Counted from the first letter of the stretch, positions 42,760 through 54,409 are shown. The stretch is DNA of 64,000 nucleotides from Petaurus breviceps papuanus (GCA_028583685.1 JAMXIF010000077.1:10521507-10585506), one strand, 5' to 3'. Numbers and translations are program-made. Notes: generated from the letters alone by a model not told the origin.

Positions 42760-43790
42760 CATGGAATCTCAGAATCGTAAGAGAACAAGGCACCTTGATG
42801 GCTGTAAAGTCCAACCCATACCTGAAAAAGAATCCCAATCACAAAAATGCAATAAGTATTCATCTAGTCTCTGCTGGAATATTTGTAAAAAGGAGCGACC
42901 TCCTGAAGAAGCTCAGGCCACCTTTGAGTGCTCTAATTATTAGGGATTTTCTTCCCCTAGATATTGGGACTAAGTTTGCATCTTTGAAATTTCTATTTAT
43001 TTCTCCTACTTTTAAACTCTAACACCACTTTCATTTGACAATCAAGGCAAGTCTAGTTGCTTTCCAGAATTAGAGCTCTTTAAACAGCTCATAGATTTAG
43101 ACGCAGAAGGGACCTTAAAGGCCATTGAATTCAGCCCTGTCATTTTATAGATCAGAAGACTGAGGCCCAGAAAAATTGTGCCTTGTCCAAGATCATGCAG
43201 ATAATAAGTTGTAGGTTCACTGATTTTAAATCCAAGCCTCTCTATTACACCATACTGATTCCTCCCAAGTCCTCTTGAAGCAGACAGGTGGTACAGGGTA
43301 TAGTGTAATGCGACTGGATTCAGGAAGACCTGAGTTCAAATCTGGATTCAGGCACTTAGTAGCTGTGCAACACTGGGCAAGTTCTTTAGTCACTGTTTGC
43401 CTCAGTTTCCTCAACTGTTAAATGGGCTTAACAAGACCACATGACTCGCAGGGTTGCTGTAAGGATCAAATGAGATAGTATTTGTAAAGAACTTAGCAAA
43501 AAAAAAAAATAGTAGGCATTATATAAATACTTATTCTCTTCCCTCCTGCTCTTCACTAGTCTAATTCTTTCCTGGTTCCTTCAGCCATTTCACATATGAT
43601 ATAGATTCAAAGTCCTTCAATATTCAGGCTACCCTCCCCTGGATGCTCTCTAGGTTATGCTTTTCCTAAATTACAGTGACCAGAAATGAGCACAATGCTC
43701 CAGACATGCTCTTATCAGCATAAGGTACCACGATTCAAGTTAATTTAGATATGCTCTTATGAAAATAATGTACAGTGATTCAAGTTAATT
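42760..43790 (-). mobile_element. CR1/L3-type LINE 3' end, minus, split by two MIR-type SINEs
   Basis: 42,760-43,065 (GGAATCTCAGAATCGTAAGA; AAGTCCAACCCATACCTGAA; GCCACCTTTGAGTGCTCTAA) and 43,600-43,790 (TCCCCTGGATGCTCTCTAGG; AGAAATGAGCACAATGCTCC) are antisense L3 pieces in the right order. Between them lie an antisense MIR (about 43,070-43,255: ACTGAGGCCCAGAAAAATTG) and a plus-strand MIR (about 43,265-43,530: GACCTGAGTTCAAATCTGGA; GTTTGCCTCAGTTTCCTCAA; GTTGCTGTAAGGATCAAATG). Confidence 0.7.
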
Positions 43791-44848
43791 CAACTAAATA
43801 AACATTTTTTAATTTTTTAATTTTTAGTTTACATCATTCATTTCCACAAGATTTTAAGTTACAAATTTTCTCCCCGTTTTCCCCCTACCCACCACCCCAA
43901 AACAGCGATCCCACTGGATATCCCCTCCCCCCATCTGCTCTTCCCCATATCTTCCTCCATTCCCCCTCCAACTTTCAGTAGGGCACGGTGGATTTCTATG
44001 CCTCAGTGCCTGTATATCTTATTTCCCAGTTACATGTAAAATAATAATAATACACACTTTTAAACATTTGATTTTAAACCTTTGAATTCCAGATTCTTTC
44101 CCTACCTCTCTCATCAACCACACTTCCTGGGAAGATAAGCAATTCAATATAGATTGTACGTGTGTAGCTATGCAAAACATTTCTATAGTGGATATATTGT
44201 GAAAGACTGACTATATTTCCCTCCATCCCATCCAACCCCCCACTTGTTCTATTCTCTACTTTGATCCTGTCCCTTTTCAAAAGTGGGTGCTTCCAACTTC
44301 CCTCTCCCCAAGCCTTCCCTCCCCTCCATTATTCCCCCTGTCATCCTCCCCCCCTGTCATCCCCATCCCCCCTACTGTCCTGTAGGGTGAGATACCCTAT
44401 TTAGTGTGTATGCCATTCCCTCCCTAAGCCAAATTCATTGAGAATAAGGTTGACTCATTCCCTTTTGCCTTCCTGTTCTTCCCCTCCATTGTAACAGTTT
44501 TCCCTTGCCTCTTCTATAAGAGATAATTTACCCCATTCTGTCTCTCCCCATTTCCTCTCATTATATTCCTTTTTCACCTCTTAATTTCACCTTTTAAGTA
44601 TCATACCTCCCTATTCAACTGGTCCTGTACCCTCTGTCTATGTATACCTGTACACATATATACATATACTCACATATGTATTCATATGCCCATATACCCT
44701 CCTATATAGACATATATATGTATGTATACATATATATATATTTACATTTCTATTCCCTTCAACTATTCTCATATTGAGAAAAGTTTCATCAGTTACAATT
44801 ACTGTTTTTCCATGTATTAATCTAAGTAGTTCAACTTTGATAAGTTCC

Positions 44849-45439
44849 TTATGATTTATTTTCCCTGTTTACCTTCTCATGCTTCTCTTCTTGTATTTGT
44901 ATGTCAAATTTTCTATTCACCTCTGGTTTTTTCATCAAGAATATTTGAAAATCCTCTGTTCCATTGAATGACCATATTTTCCCCTGAAACATAATACTCA
45001 GTTTTGCTGGGTAGGTGATTCTTCGCTTTAATCCCACCTTCTTTGACCTCTGAAATATCATATTCCACGGTTTTCAATCCCTCAGTATAGAAGCTGCCAG
45101 ATCCTGGGTTATCCTGACTGTATTTCTACAGTATTCAAATTGTTTCTTCCTTGCTGCTTGTAATATTTTCTCCTTGATCTGGGAACTCCGGAACCTGGTT
45201 ATAATATTCCTAGGAGTTTTCTTTTTGGCATCTTTTTCAGGAGTTGATTGGTGGATTTTTTCAAACTCTATTTTGCCCTCTGGCTCTAAAACATCAGGGC
45301 AATTTTCCTCAAGAATTTCTTGAAAGATGATTTCTAGGTTCTTTTTTTGATCATGGCTCTCAGGTAGCCCAATAATTTTTAAATTATCTCTCCTGGATCT
45401 ATTTTCCAGGTCAGTGGTTTTCCAAATGAGATATTTCAC
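44849..45439 (-). pseudogene. HAL1 copy A ORF1p, RRM and C-terminal domain remnants
   Basis: The upstream frame (45,074-45,439, 121 codons) carries the RRM motif RRDNLKIIGLPESHDQKKNL and the C-terminal signature TRFRSSQIKEKILQAARKK. The frame then shifts, and 44,849-45,061 continues with KRRITYPAKLSIMFQGKIW and FNGTEDFQIFLMKK. The SYPAKLSF-like stretch is well conserved with human L1 ORF1p. At least one frameshift and stops interrupt it. Confidence 0.85.
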
Positions 45440-45656
45440 ATTGTCTTCTATTTTTTAATTTGTTTGGATCTTTTTAATGGTATCTTGATTTCTCATAAAG
45501 TCACTAGCTTACATTTGCTCCAGTCTAATTCTGAAGGAATGATTCTCTTCAGTGAGCTTTTGAGATTCTTTTTTCTTCTGACAAATCTGTTTTTTTAAGG
45601 TATTCTTCTCCTCATTGACTTTTTGAGTCTCTTTTGCCATTTGAGCTAGTCCATTT

Positions 45657-45953
45657 TTAAGGTGTTATTTTCTTCAGTCTGTTGACTCTCATTTTATAAT
45701 TTTCTTGCATCATTCTCATTTCTCTTCCCAATTTTTCCTCCACTTCTCTTATTTGGTTTTCAAAATCCTTCTTAAGCTCCTCTGTGGCCTGTAAGCAGCT
45801 TATTCTTTTCTTGGAAGCTTCTAGTGAAAGAGCTCTGACTTTGCTGTCTTCGTCCTGTTCCATGCCCTGATCATTTTTGTCCCCAAAAAAGGAATCCAAA
45901 GTTGGATTACTGTGTTTGCCTTGCTTCCCTTGTTTGCTCATGTTGCCACTCAA
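45657..45953 (-). pseudogene. HAL1 copy A ORF1p, N-terminal remnant
   Basis: A 98-codon frame from MSGNMSKQGKQGK. It has a polar head with SFFGDKNDQ, then a predicted coiled coil (ELKKDFENQIREVEEKLGRE; MMQENYK). In L1 ORF1p this segment trimerises the RNA-binding protein that coats L1 RNA. The frame is lost before the RRM domain, so no functional protein is expected. Its partner in copy B (58,077-58,376) starts MSKQRKQSKQSN at the equivalent place, which supports this start. Confidence 0.8.
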
Positions 45954-46656
45954 TTACTTGACTTTTGAGCTTTTTGCCACAGTAGAACTCTGCTACCAGA
46001 GTGGGGAGCTTTATCCCAATCACTGGTGTTTTCTCAGCTGCTGGAGCTATTAGTTAGGTGCCTTCTCTGAAGCTTCTCCATGCTCTGGCAAACTGGTCAC
46101 ATACCCCAGGACCTCCACCCTAGACCTCAATCCAGATCCAAGCAGGTTAAAGAAAGAGAGATTGCCCCTCAAACTGATTGCTTGGTCCCTCTACAACCTG
46201 CAGGCCTGGGGCTCTGAAGCAGCCACATGGTGGCTGCATGGGCACCAGGCCTCAGCCGCTTCTTTCCCCTGGGGGCAAAGGCCCATCCAACTCCTGAATT
46301 CCCAGGTCCCAAAGCCCACACTGCACTGAACTCTCACTTTGTCCTTAGCATCTATGGGTTGATAATTCTGAAAACCACCACAGCTGCTGGTGATCTGAAG
46401 GCCCTCCAGCCAGTGGCTGGTTGTGGCTGCCCTGAAGCTAAAACCTCAGCTCATGTGGGACTTGGCTAGGCTTCCAGAGTTCTATGCTAGCTGTTTCCTG
46501 CCAGCCTGCTGGGCTGTCCTCAGCTTCTCTGTGTCATTTTGTGGCTTCTGTAGCTTCAAAGTTTGTTCAGAGTCACCTTTTACATGAATTGGAGGAAGTG
46601 TAAGGGGGAGCAGCAGGGAATTCCTGTTTCTACTCTGCCATCTTGACTGTGCCCCC

Positions 46657-46765
46657 TCAACAAACATTTAACAAGTGCCTGTCTCAGACATTATGCTAGG
46701 TGCTGGGATAAGAAAGTAAAAATGAAACAATTTGCTTCCTGAAGGAACTTTACCTTTTATTTATA
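46657..46765 (-). mobile_element. L2 LINE 3' end, minus
   Basis: CAACAAACATTTAACAAGTG, CAGACATTATGCTAGGTGCT and GGGATAAGAAAGTAAAAATG. HAL1 copy A ends precisely at its start, so the HAL1 probably landed in or beside this L2 terminus. Confidence 0.7.
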
Positions 46766-46799
46766 CTGGGGATTGTTATCATCATCATCTTCATCATCA

Positions 46800-47350
46800 T
46801 TAAAACATAAGGAGAGAGCATTGATATTTATATTTGCAGAGCATTTAAAAATATTATTTTATTTCATCAACAGCAACCAAGCCAGGTAGGTGCTATTATT
46901 ATCCTGATTTAACAGATGAGGATCTGAAGCAGAGATGGAGTGGCTTATTTGTAGTGTCTCACAGCTAGTGTCTGAGGCTAGATTCAAATTCAGGTCTTCC
47001 TGACTACACATCCAATGCTCCCTCTACCTCAGCACCTAGCTGCTGGGGATGTAACATGTACATAGAAACTTTAATACAACTTATACTCAGAGTAAGTCCC
47101 TGGAAATTGATGTATGAAGCAATGATTTGGAAATGGTAACAGATTTTAAGTAATCATGAGTTAGAAGATCAGAAATTTAATCATGAAGTTCAATGGGTCC
47201 AGTTCCCTTTGGGGAAACTCAGGAACCTGAGGTATATAGAGGTAAAGTAACTTGCTCAGGGTAAAACAACAAGTAACGATCAAAGATGGGTTATGAGCTC
47301 ATGTCTTCTTGATTTTAAGTGCAGCACTCAGTTTACTATATGATGCTGTC
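46800..47350 (-). repeat. Two MIR-type SINEs, minus
   Basis: 46,800-47,045: AGGTAGGTGCTATTATTATC, TTAACAGATGAGGATCTGAA, TCAGGTCTTCCTGACTACAC. 47,150-47,350: GGGGAAACTCAGGAACCTGA, AAGTAACTTGCTCAGGGTAA. Confidence 0.8.
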
Positions 47351-47689
47351 TTTGATAAAAATACAGGTTAAAAAAATCAAACTGAATTTTTGTTTTGATT
47401 GTGTCAGCCCTACTAAGGAAAATCAAGTATTATCACAAATAGGTGCAGCTTGAGTTTATAATTTGTCCTTATAATGCAACTGCTAAAAAAAACCCCTATA
47501 TTTCCAATTGCTTCTAATCAATTCAATTGAACAGTAATACTATCATTATTCTTGGAAGTTATGATTCTTTTAATGAAGGCCAAAATGATTTCAGATTTTT
47601 TTTTGGCTGCCATATCATATCGATGTTTCCATACTGAACTTACAGTTCACCAAAATGTCCAACTCTTTTTTTCCAGATAAACTATTATC

Positions 47690-48540
47690 TCACTGTGTCT
47701 CCCCAACCTTGTACAAATCAATTTTCCTAACCCCAACACAATGTCAATTTAAAGCTTTAGAATTCTCACACTTTGTCAAGGAATTTAGTACCTGGTTCAA
47801 AGTCATCCTTCCCATTCAGTTCCTTCCACATATTCCAGGGGATTTTAACAAACGTGTATGTAATGTTTCCTCAAATACTCTGATCTCCCTGTTCATTAAT
47901 CTTCTTAATCTACACTTTCATTCTCCTTCAGACACACACAGTGGTGTTTGCACTCACCATCATTCATAGGCATTTCATTTCTATGATCGAGAATTTTGAA
48001 ATTCCTCTCTTCCACTTTTATCATTCTATCTTTCCTTTTGTCTCACACTTCCTAAACCTATTGATTTTTCTAACAGTAACTTCTAATCTTTCTGTTCTTT
48101 AATTCTTTCCCAGTTCATTACATTGGCATTGTCTTCAATTTCTGTCCTTCCCAATTTTGACCCCATAAATTAATGCATCCATATTTACTCTTCCCTCTGC
48201 TTTTGTGACCTCTGTCCTAATGTTGCTTTAGCTGATCAAAGCCCAAAACTAGATTACTGCAACCATCTACCTCCCTGGCTTCTACTAATTCATGTTGAAT
48301 CATGATGGATGAAGTCCTGCATGCTTACTGATTGGCTTCACTTTAAACTTATGTAATTGGGGCCTCATTACTGCAAGGCAATTTTTTTGCTCTTTTCTCA
48401 TAACTTTCTAGCATATTCCCTACATCATCTGTTCCAAACCTTCTATTCTCTCCTCAAGATCCCATACCATCAGTCAATTGAAACTTGTCTCCATAATGAT
48501 GAATATCTTTAATTGCCAAGTCTGATGGTTCTTTCTCAGT
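47690..48540 (+). mobile_element. L2 LINE endonuclease region, plus, internally deleted
   Basis: The frame at 47,655-47,969 includes PHIPGDFNKRVCNVSSNTL and DTHSGVCTHHH. GDFN is the L2/CR1-clade endonuclease catalytic motif, and the following NTLISLFINLL and THSG segments lie in the L2 order. 48,230-48,300 (AACTAGATTACTGCAACCAT) belongs further downstream in ORF2, so a large internal part is missing. This endonuclease-bearing 5' portion is rarer than the usual L2 3' ends. Confidence 0.75.
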
Positions 48541-48626
48541 CCTTATGATTCTTGATTTCTCTGTAGCACTTGGTGCTCAGTTATTAAATACCAACTCCTT
48601 TGACTTCTTTCTGGGTTTTGTGACAG

Positions 48627-48630
<4 letters not shown>

Positions 48631-48658
<28 letters not shown>
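48631..48658. repeat. (TC)n microsatellite
   Basis: Pure TC tract of about 27 bases. Confidence 0.95.
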
Positions 48659-48662
<4 letters not shown>

Positions 48663-48714
48663 TTTTAAATTTATTTGTATTGTGCTTGAAAGTACTATTG
48701 ATATTGATAATAGA

Positions 48715-48900
48715 TCACAGAATCTCAGAGTTTAAAGGGACCACATGGTCTAATTAATATATGAATTGAAACCTACCTATAGCATACCAATAGGTACTCA
48801 CCTAGTCACTACTTAAACACCATCATTGACAGTGAACTCATTATCTCACCAGGTCTCTGTTTTGGACAGCTCTCCTTGTTAGTAGAGTTGAAGGTAGGTG
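48715..48900 (-). mobile_element. CR1/L3-type LINE 3' end, minus
   Basis: ACAGAATCTCAGAGTTTAAA, GGGACCACATGGTCTAATTA, ACTCACCTAGTCACTACTTA. Similar in build to 42,760-43,065. Confidence 0.65.
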
Positions 48901-48904
48901 CAGA

Positions 48905-49255
48905 TCTCACTTTTCCATTTTATACTGTGTAGGAAGCAAACTACCATAGGGAAATGCCCAGAAATCCAGTGCTCACATCCTAGAGAGACTCTGAAATAAT
49001 GTATAAGAATCCTCATGAGTCAAAGGAACTTTGAAACAAGTCATTCAGACTCTCTTTTCAGGGAAGAAGTGACACACTACTCAACTGTCATATGGGTTGC
49101 TGTCGTTTCTGAAACATTGTAATTCTGTCAGTTGCTGCTTTCTGGCTATACCCTTCCACTTGTCAGCTTTGGAAAAAGAAAATCACACACAAATAACAAT
49201 AGAATTTGCTAAAAATTTAACTTCAATTTGTTGTTCCAGTTTCCAGATTTTATGT
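48905..49255. other. No gene recognised
   Basis: Unassigned sequence. The 82-codon frame at 49,097-49,345 has no domain and ends inside a MIR. Confidence 0.35.
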
Positions 49256-49259
49256 GTAA

Positions 49260-49655
49260 AGTGGAAAATAAAAGCACTGACTTTGAAATTCGAAGACCTG
49301 AACCAAGTTCAATTCCACCAAATATTTTCTGAATTTCCTTGGTAAGTCACTCCACTTTTCTCTGCTCGGTCTCCTTGCTTGTCACCTGATGGAGAACTAT
49401 TCAGAGATTTCCAGCATCCTTTCTGTTTCTTACATAGAAAAAGATGATATTGGGTAAATCACTAATTTTCTATGGTCCTCAGTTTCCACATCTACAATAG
49501 GAGGGTGTTGAACTTGATGGCTTCTAGGGCCCCTTCCCTCTCTGAGGCTGTGATCCAGTGATCCTATACAAGCACTGGGAATACAAAATAAAGCAAAAGA
49601 CCTGGTCTCAGGTAGTTCACAATTGAGTGGAGGAGATAACAAGCAGATAAGAGGT
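49260..49655. repeat. MIR-type SINE fragments (plus) and an L2 3' end (minus)
   Basis: 49,260-49,400 (GAAATTCGAAGACCTGAACC) and 49,440-49,560 (TGGTCCTCAGTTTCCACATC) are plus-strand MIR pieces. 49,565-49,650 (AGCACTGGGAATACAAAATA) is an antisense L2 terminus. Confidence 0.6.
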
Positions 49656-50129
49656 TCGGGATGAAGAGTGCTAGTCCAGACAGAGGAATGAATGGGAGTT
49701 TCTTATTTCTCTTTGAATTCTGTTGTTTCTATGTCTCTATCTTGAGCATATTTATTCTCACCCATCATATCTCTTAGGTTTTTCCTTCCATCCAATAAAG
49801 GGAAACTAGGAAAATAAGAAAAGTCATTGGGTTCTGAGGAGGTTTGTGGCAAATGAGAAGTGTGAAAAGTCCAAAGAATATCAAAATACGGGGAAGATCT
49901 TAAGGTTTTACAGCATGAGGTAGCATAATGAGAAATGGGGCAATGACCAAACTGGTTTTTCCTCTTTGCAAGTCATTTTCACTGTTTCTTGTCCTCTTTG
50001 TAACTTTTTCTTTTTATTAGGAAGTGTGCTTTATATAAAAATTAATTTTATCTTTTATAGAAATTTGGCCTTTGTCCGAGTTTTGCCTTCTGAGGACAAA
50101 ATCACCAAATCTAACCCTTCTTTTGTATG

Positions 50130-50520
50130 ACAACCCTTCCGGCGGTATAGTAGGAAGAATATTAGGTTCAAAGCTACAGGGAATATGTATATATTTCACC
50201 AGTACCACTTGATACCTGTGAAGACTTCACAAAGGCCCTGAAATTCTCTAGGCCTCAGTTTCCACATATATAAAATTAGGGATTTTGGAAAGTTGACTTA
50301 AAAGATCTCTTTTAGTTATAACTTTATGCTTTTGTGAAGTACATGAAAACAGCTCTTTTGCCTTCCTAAGTCTTCCTTTTATCCAACTGAATGTTCCTAA
50401 AGGCTGCATGACTTAGTTGAAAAAAAAATTAACCTTAGAGCCAGAAAGATGAGGGTTCAAATCCAGCTTCTGACTGTGTGTCCCTGGATAAGTCACTTAA
50501 AAACTGAGTGCTATAGTCAA
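50130..50520 (+). repeat. Two MIR-type SINE fragments, plus
   Basis: 50,145-50,340 contains TCTCTAGGCCTCAGTTTCCA. 50,400-50,510 contains AGAGCCAGAAAGATGAGGGT, TCAAATCCAGC and TGGATAAGTCACTTA. Confidence 0.65.
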
Positions 50521-50699
50521 CTTCCAATGACAAGGTAGCAGAGAAGGTATCAGTCTGAACTGATAGGAGGAATATTCTCATCTAGGGATTCCCTATGCTA
50601 ATGAAATCACAGGACTGGTCTGTATCCCCCATCTGTCTTCCATGCACTCAAATCATCATGGTCCAATTTGTCAATATTAATGTGGAACACTAAAGATAT

Positions 50700-50945
50700 A
50701 TCAGGAGCTAAGTGTCATAGTAGAATACCAGACCTTAAGTTAGGAAGACTCATCTTCCTGACTTCATATTTGACCTCAGACACTTACTAGCTGTGTGACT
50801 CTGGGCAAGTCACTTCACCCTGTTTGCCTCAGTTTCTTCATCTGTAAAGTAATCTGGCGAAGGAAATGTCAAACCACTCCAGTATCTTTGTCAAGAAAAC
50901 CTCAAATAGGGTCACAAAGAGTGATACACAACTGAAAAACAACTG
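50700..50945 (+). repeat. Mar1 CORE-SINE, plus
   Basis: TACTAGCTGTGTGACTCTGG, GCAAGTCACTTCACCCTGTT, CCACTCCAGTATCTTTGTCA, AGAAAACCTCAAATAGGGTC and an ACAACTGAAAAACAACTG tail. Confidence 0.85.
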
Positions 50946-51129
50946 TATCACTTTGCATTTCTTATGTAAGCTTACATGCTATTTTTGAAGCCATATGAAT
51001 TTATGAATCCATCATCTCATTTACCTAGAAGAATAAGGGTATCTTGTTGACAGAGATGATACCTAATTCATATTTGCACATTAGGTAGTGCTTAGCATTG
51101 GATTTCACTTATAGTGAGTGTTGTATATT

Positions 51130-51280
51130 TTTTAAATGAAAAATTTTTTGAGTGAGATATCCTGGGCTTGATGCTTGGCTTTGCCCCTTTCAACCTATGG
51201 GCAAGTCATATTGAGGAGGTTGGAATGGATGAACTCTCAGGTCTCTTCTGGCTCTACAGCCATGAAATAATGATCCTCTG
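51130..51280 (+). repeat. MIR-type SINE fragment, plus
   Basis: CAACCTATGGGCAAGTCATA and GGATGAACTCTCAGGTCTCT. Degenerate. Confidence 0.45.
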
Positions 51281-51379
51281 CCCAAATAGACCAGGCAAGG
51301 ACATTGTGGAAAGATAGGTGGCTCTGATATTATAAGAAAACGAGAGGAATGTGGGATACATTCCTTCTCAGACTTAGGG

Positions 51380-52079
51380 ATAGGCACACAATTTATACAT
51401 AAGCAATGGATAGACAGTAGAGTGAGTTGTGGAATAGATAATTTTCATTACATTACATTTTTTAAAATGTAAAAATAGAAACAAATACAGCCAGGATCAG
51501 AAGGAAAGCAGAAAATGGTTTCTCAGATAAAGGTGTCATATCTCAAATATATAAAGAGCTTTGTTAACTCTATAAGAATATGAGTCAATCGGGGGCAGCC
51601 AGGTAGCATAGCGAGTAAGAGCACTGGCCCCAGTGTCAGGATGACCTGGGGGACTGAATCCGGGCTCAGACACTTAACATCCACCCAGAAACACGTGGCC
51701 TTGTAACCTTGAGCTTAACTTAACCCCAATTGCTTAAAAAAAAGGGAGGGGGTATGAGTCAATCCCCAATTGATAGATGGTCAAAGGATATAAACAGGCA
51801 GTTTTCCTATGAAGAAATCAAAACAATTCATAATCATGTGAAAAAATGCTCTGACTCATTATTGACTAGTGAAATACAAATTAAAACTACCTTGAGATAT
51901 AATTTTACACCTATCAAATTGAATAAAATGATTGAAGAGGAAAGCAACAAATGTTGGAGAGAATGTGGAAACATTGGGAAACTAATTCATTGTTCTTGGA
52001 ATTGTGAACTGATCCAACTATTTTGGAGCACAATCTGAAGTTGTGCCTAAAGAGTTATTAAATTAACTATACCCTTTGT

Positions 52080-52111
<32 letters not shown>

Positions 52112-52790
52112 ATATATATAAATAATCCCATTACTAGGTCTATTTCCAAAGATCATTAGGGAAAAAGGAAAAGAATGTATATGCTTTAAAATATTTATAT
52201 CAGCTCTCTTTGTAGTAGCAAAGAACTAGAAGTTACAGGAATGACTGTCAACTGGAACACAGCAAAAAAAAGCTGTGGTCTATGATTCTGATGGAATACT
52301 ACTATGCTATAAGAAATTATGAGCTCAACCATTTTGGAAAAACATGAATAGACTAGCATGAAATAATGAAGAATGAAATGAACAGAACCAAGAGAACATT
52401 ATATAATAGCAATATTGTTTTAAGAACAACTTTGAGTGAATAAGTCATTTTGACTATTATAGAGAACCAAATTAACTAAAAGGACATATAAAGAAAGGTA
52501 TTATCTGCATCCAGAGAAAGAAATGATAAATAAAAGTATGTATAGAATGATTTTACATGTAACTCATATTTATGTTGAATGGTAGCCATCTCTAGGACAG
52601 AGGGACAGGGAGCAAGAAAGAATAAAAAGAAATTTATATGATAACTTTATTATGTATTTAAAAGGAAAAGCAAGTTGTATGATAATAGATTTGAACTTTC
52701 ACATGCAATCATCTTTGCTATTATGTTATAGAAATGATTGTTTTATTCCATAAATTAAAAATAAGTAATTTTAAAAATACATAAAAATCA
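51380..52790 (+). mobile_element. 5'-truncated L1 LINE, plus, carrying a SINE and a TA tract
   Basis: Starts in the C-terminal ORF2 region (CCAGGATCAGAAGGAAAGCA; TCTCAAATATATAAAGAGCT). It continues with CAGTTTTCCTATGAAGAAAT, AAAAATGCTCTGACTCATTA, GAACTGATCCAACTATTTTG and CTGCATCCAGAGAAAGAAAT, and ends in an A-rich tail. 59,235-60,560 is the same L1 region, which lets the SINE (51,591-51,752) and a (TA)n expansion (52,081-52,120) be seen as additions. Confidence 0.9.
51591..51752 (+). repeat. WSINE-like SINE of the 'AGCGAGTAAGAGCAC' subfamily, with 12-bp target-site duplication
   Basis: GGGGGCAGCCAGGTAGCATA head, then GCGAGTAAGAGCACTGGCCC, CCGGGCTCAGACACTTAACA and CCTTGTAACCTTGAGCTTAA. It shares the diagnostic changes of the dimer at 14.6 kb. 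TATGAGTCAATC is repeated exactly at 51,579-51,590 and 51,753-51,764. It lies inside an L1. Confidence 0.95.
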
Positions 52791-53275
52791 ATAGATGGAT
52801 CTGTTACCAATATTGCTGTACATGCCTTCCCTCCAACACAGGAAAAATGCTTTTTTTAATTCAACAAATTTCTCTTTTAAAATGCTAGCATCCCTTGGGA
52901 GAATTTAACCTCATTCATATGTAAGTGTGAATTACTTCAATCAAATAAACTTCTAACCACTGGCTTATTTGGTGTGGTAGGGGGATAGAAAAATAGCTCT
53001 TCTGGATTTATATTGTTATTGTTTTCTCTGCCAAGTAGAATGATCTTCAGTTTGAAAGCAACAGCATAAAATAACTAATATGGACTCCCAAAAAAAATTT
53101 CAACTTACTGCTAATTGATGAGCTCAGTTCATCAAACCCACACTAACTTCATCCTTGGATAATGGTTTACCCATGTAAATCACTATTTAAGTGATCTTTG
53201 AAATCTCATGGAAAGAACTAGAAAGGGGGAAATGGAGAAGAACAAACATATTTCCTGATTAAAAAAAAGGGGGGA
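52790..53275. other. No gene recognised
   Basis: AT-rich sequence without recognisable repeat or exon. Confidence 0.4.
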
Positions 53276-53279
53276 GAAA

Positions 53280-54009
53280 GTTGGTTCTTTAAGGTGCAGG
53301 TTAATGAGCTTGACTTCAATTTCAGGTAAAATTCTCAGATATATTTTTAAAGGTATGATTAGTGAACATCTGGAAAAGGAAGCAGAAAAATAAGCAAGAA
53401 AACTAGCATGTCTAGATCAAGGAAAGGTCATGACAGACTAACTTTATTTTTTTTCTTTGGCAGGATAGATCAGAGAAATGTCATAGATATAGCTTGCCTA
53501 GATTTTAGCAGGGATTTCATGAGATTTCCCTTGTTATTTTTGTGGAAAAGATGGCAAGATATGAGCTAGATGATAGTACAATTGACTGATATAGGACAGG
53601 TGGAATAGCCAGGTTTAAAGAGTAGGCATCTGTGATTGATATCAGTTTTGAAGTAGAATGCCCTGGGGATCTATGCTTGAACTGGATGAATTGAACATGT
53701 TTTTAATCAGTGATATAGATGAAGGCATAAATGTAATCCTCATCAAATTGGTAGATGACACAGAGTTGGGAAGAATAGTTTCAAGACAGTCAGGATCCCT
53801 GAAGCACTTGACAAGGTAGAATATTGGGCCAAATATAATGAAAAGAAATTTACCATATGCAAGTGCAAAGGCTTATACTCAACTTCGAAAGAAAAAGTCA
53901 ATTTCACAAATGCAAGATGGGAGAAATTGGGTAGACAGAAATTAATGTGGATTAAATTATTTCAATTGGATTGTAAACTCAATATGGTAGTCCCAAACAC
54001 TAATGCAAT
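53280..54009 (+). mobile_element. CR1/L3 LINE reverse-transcriptase region, plus, running into a gap
   Basis: Tracks L3 ORF2 in order: AGTGAACATCTGGAAAAGGA, AAGGTCATGACAGACTAACT, TGTCATAGATATAGCTTGCC, TAGATTTTAGCAGGGATTTC, TTTGTGGAAAAGATGGCAAG and AAATTGGTAGATGACACAGA. The last codes for the KLVDDTE segment that matches the CR1 catalytic motif (F/Y)ADDT. It is cut by the N run. Confidence 0.85.
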
Positions 54010-54409
54010 NNNNNNNNNNNNNNNNNNNNNNNNNNNNNNNNNNNNNNNNNNNNNNNNNNNNNNNNNNNNNNNNNNNNNNNNNNNNNNNNNNNNNNNNNNN
54101 NNNNNNNNNNNNNNNNNNNNNNNNNNNNNNNNNNNNNNNNNNNNNNNNNNNNNNNNNNNNNNNNNNNNNNNNNNNNNNNNNNNNNNNNNNNNNNNNNNNN
54201 NNNNNNNNNNNNNNNNNNNNNNNNNNNNNNNNNNNNNNNNNNNNNNNNNNNNNNNNNNNNNNNNNNNNNNNNNNNNNNNNNNNNNNNNNNNNNNNNNNNN
54301 NNNNNNNNNNNNNNNNNNNNNNNNNNNNNNNNNNNNNNNNNNNNNNNNNNNNNNNNNNNNNNNNNNNNNNNNNNNNNNNNNNNNNNNNNNNNNNNNNNNN
54401 NNNNNNNNN
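54010..54409. other. Assembly gap (400 N)
   Basis: Exactly 400 N. ORFs drawn across it (53,927-54,515, both strands) are meaningless. Confidence 0.99.

Larger units (their letters stand above)
43805..46656 (-). mobile_element. HAL1 (half-L1) retrotransposon, copy A, near full length
   Basis: About 2.85 kb on the minus strand. The 5' end at 46,656 (CAGTCAAGATGGCAGAGTAG) is followed by a GC-rich 5' UTR of about 700 bp, ORF1 remnants (45,953 down to about 44,880), a 3' region of about 1.05 kb and a tail at 43,805. It aligns end to end by eye with copy B (56,193-59,094). No trace of ORF2 endonuclease or reverse transcriptase is present between ORF1 and the 3' end. That is the definition of HAL1, a non-autonomous L1 derivative. 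The target-site duplication is unclear (TAAATAAACATTT left, TCAACAAACATTT right). Confidence 0.85.

Noticed and set aside
43805-46656. HAL1 copy A as a host gene with RNA-binding domain
   Set aside because: ORF1p signatures, the L1-type 5' end and a second copy at 56-59 kb identify a retrotransposon.
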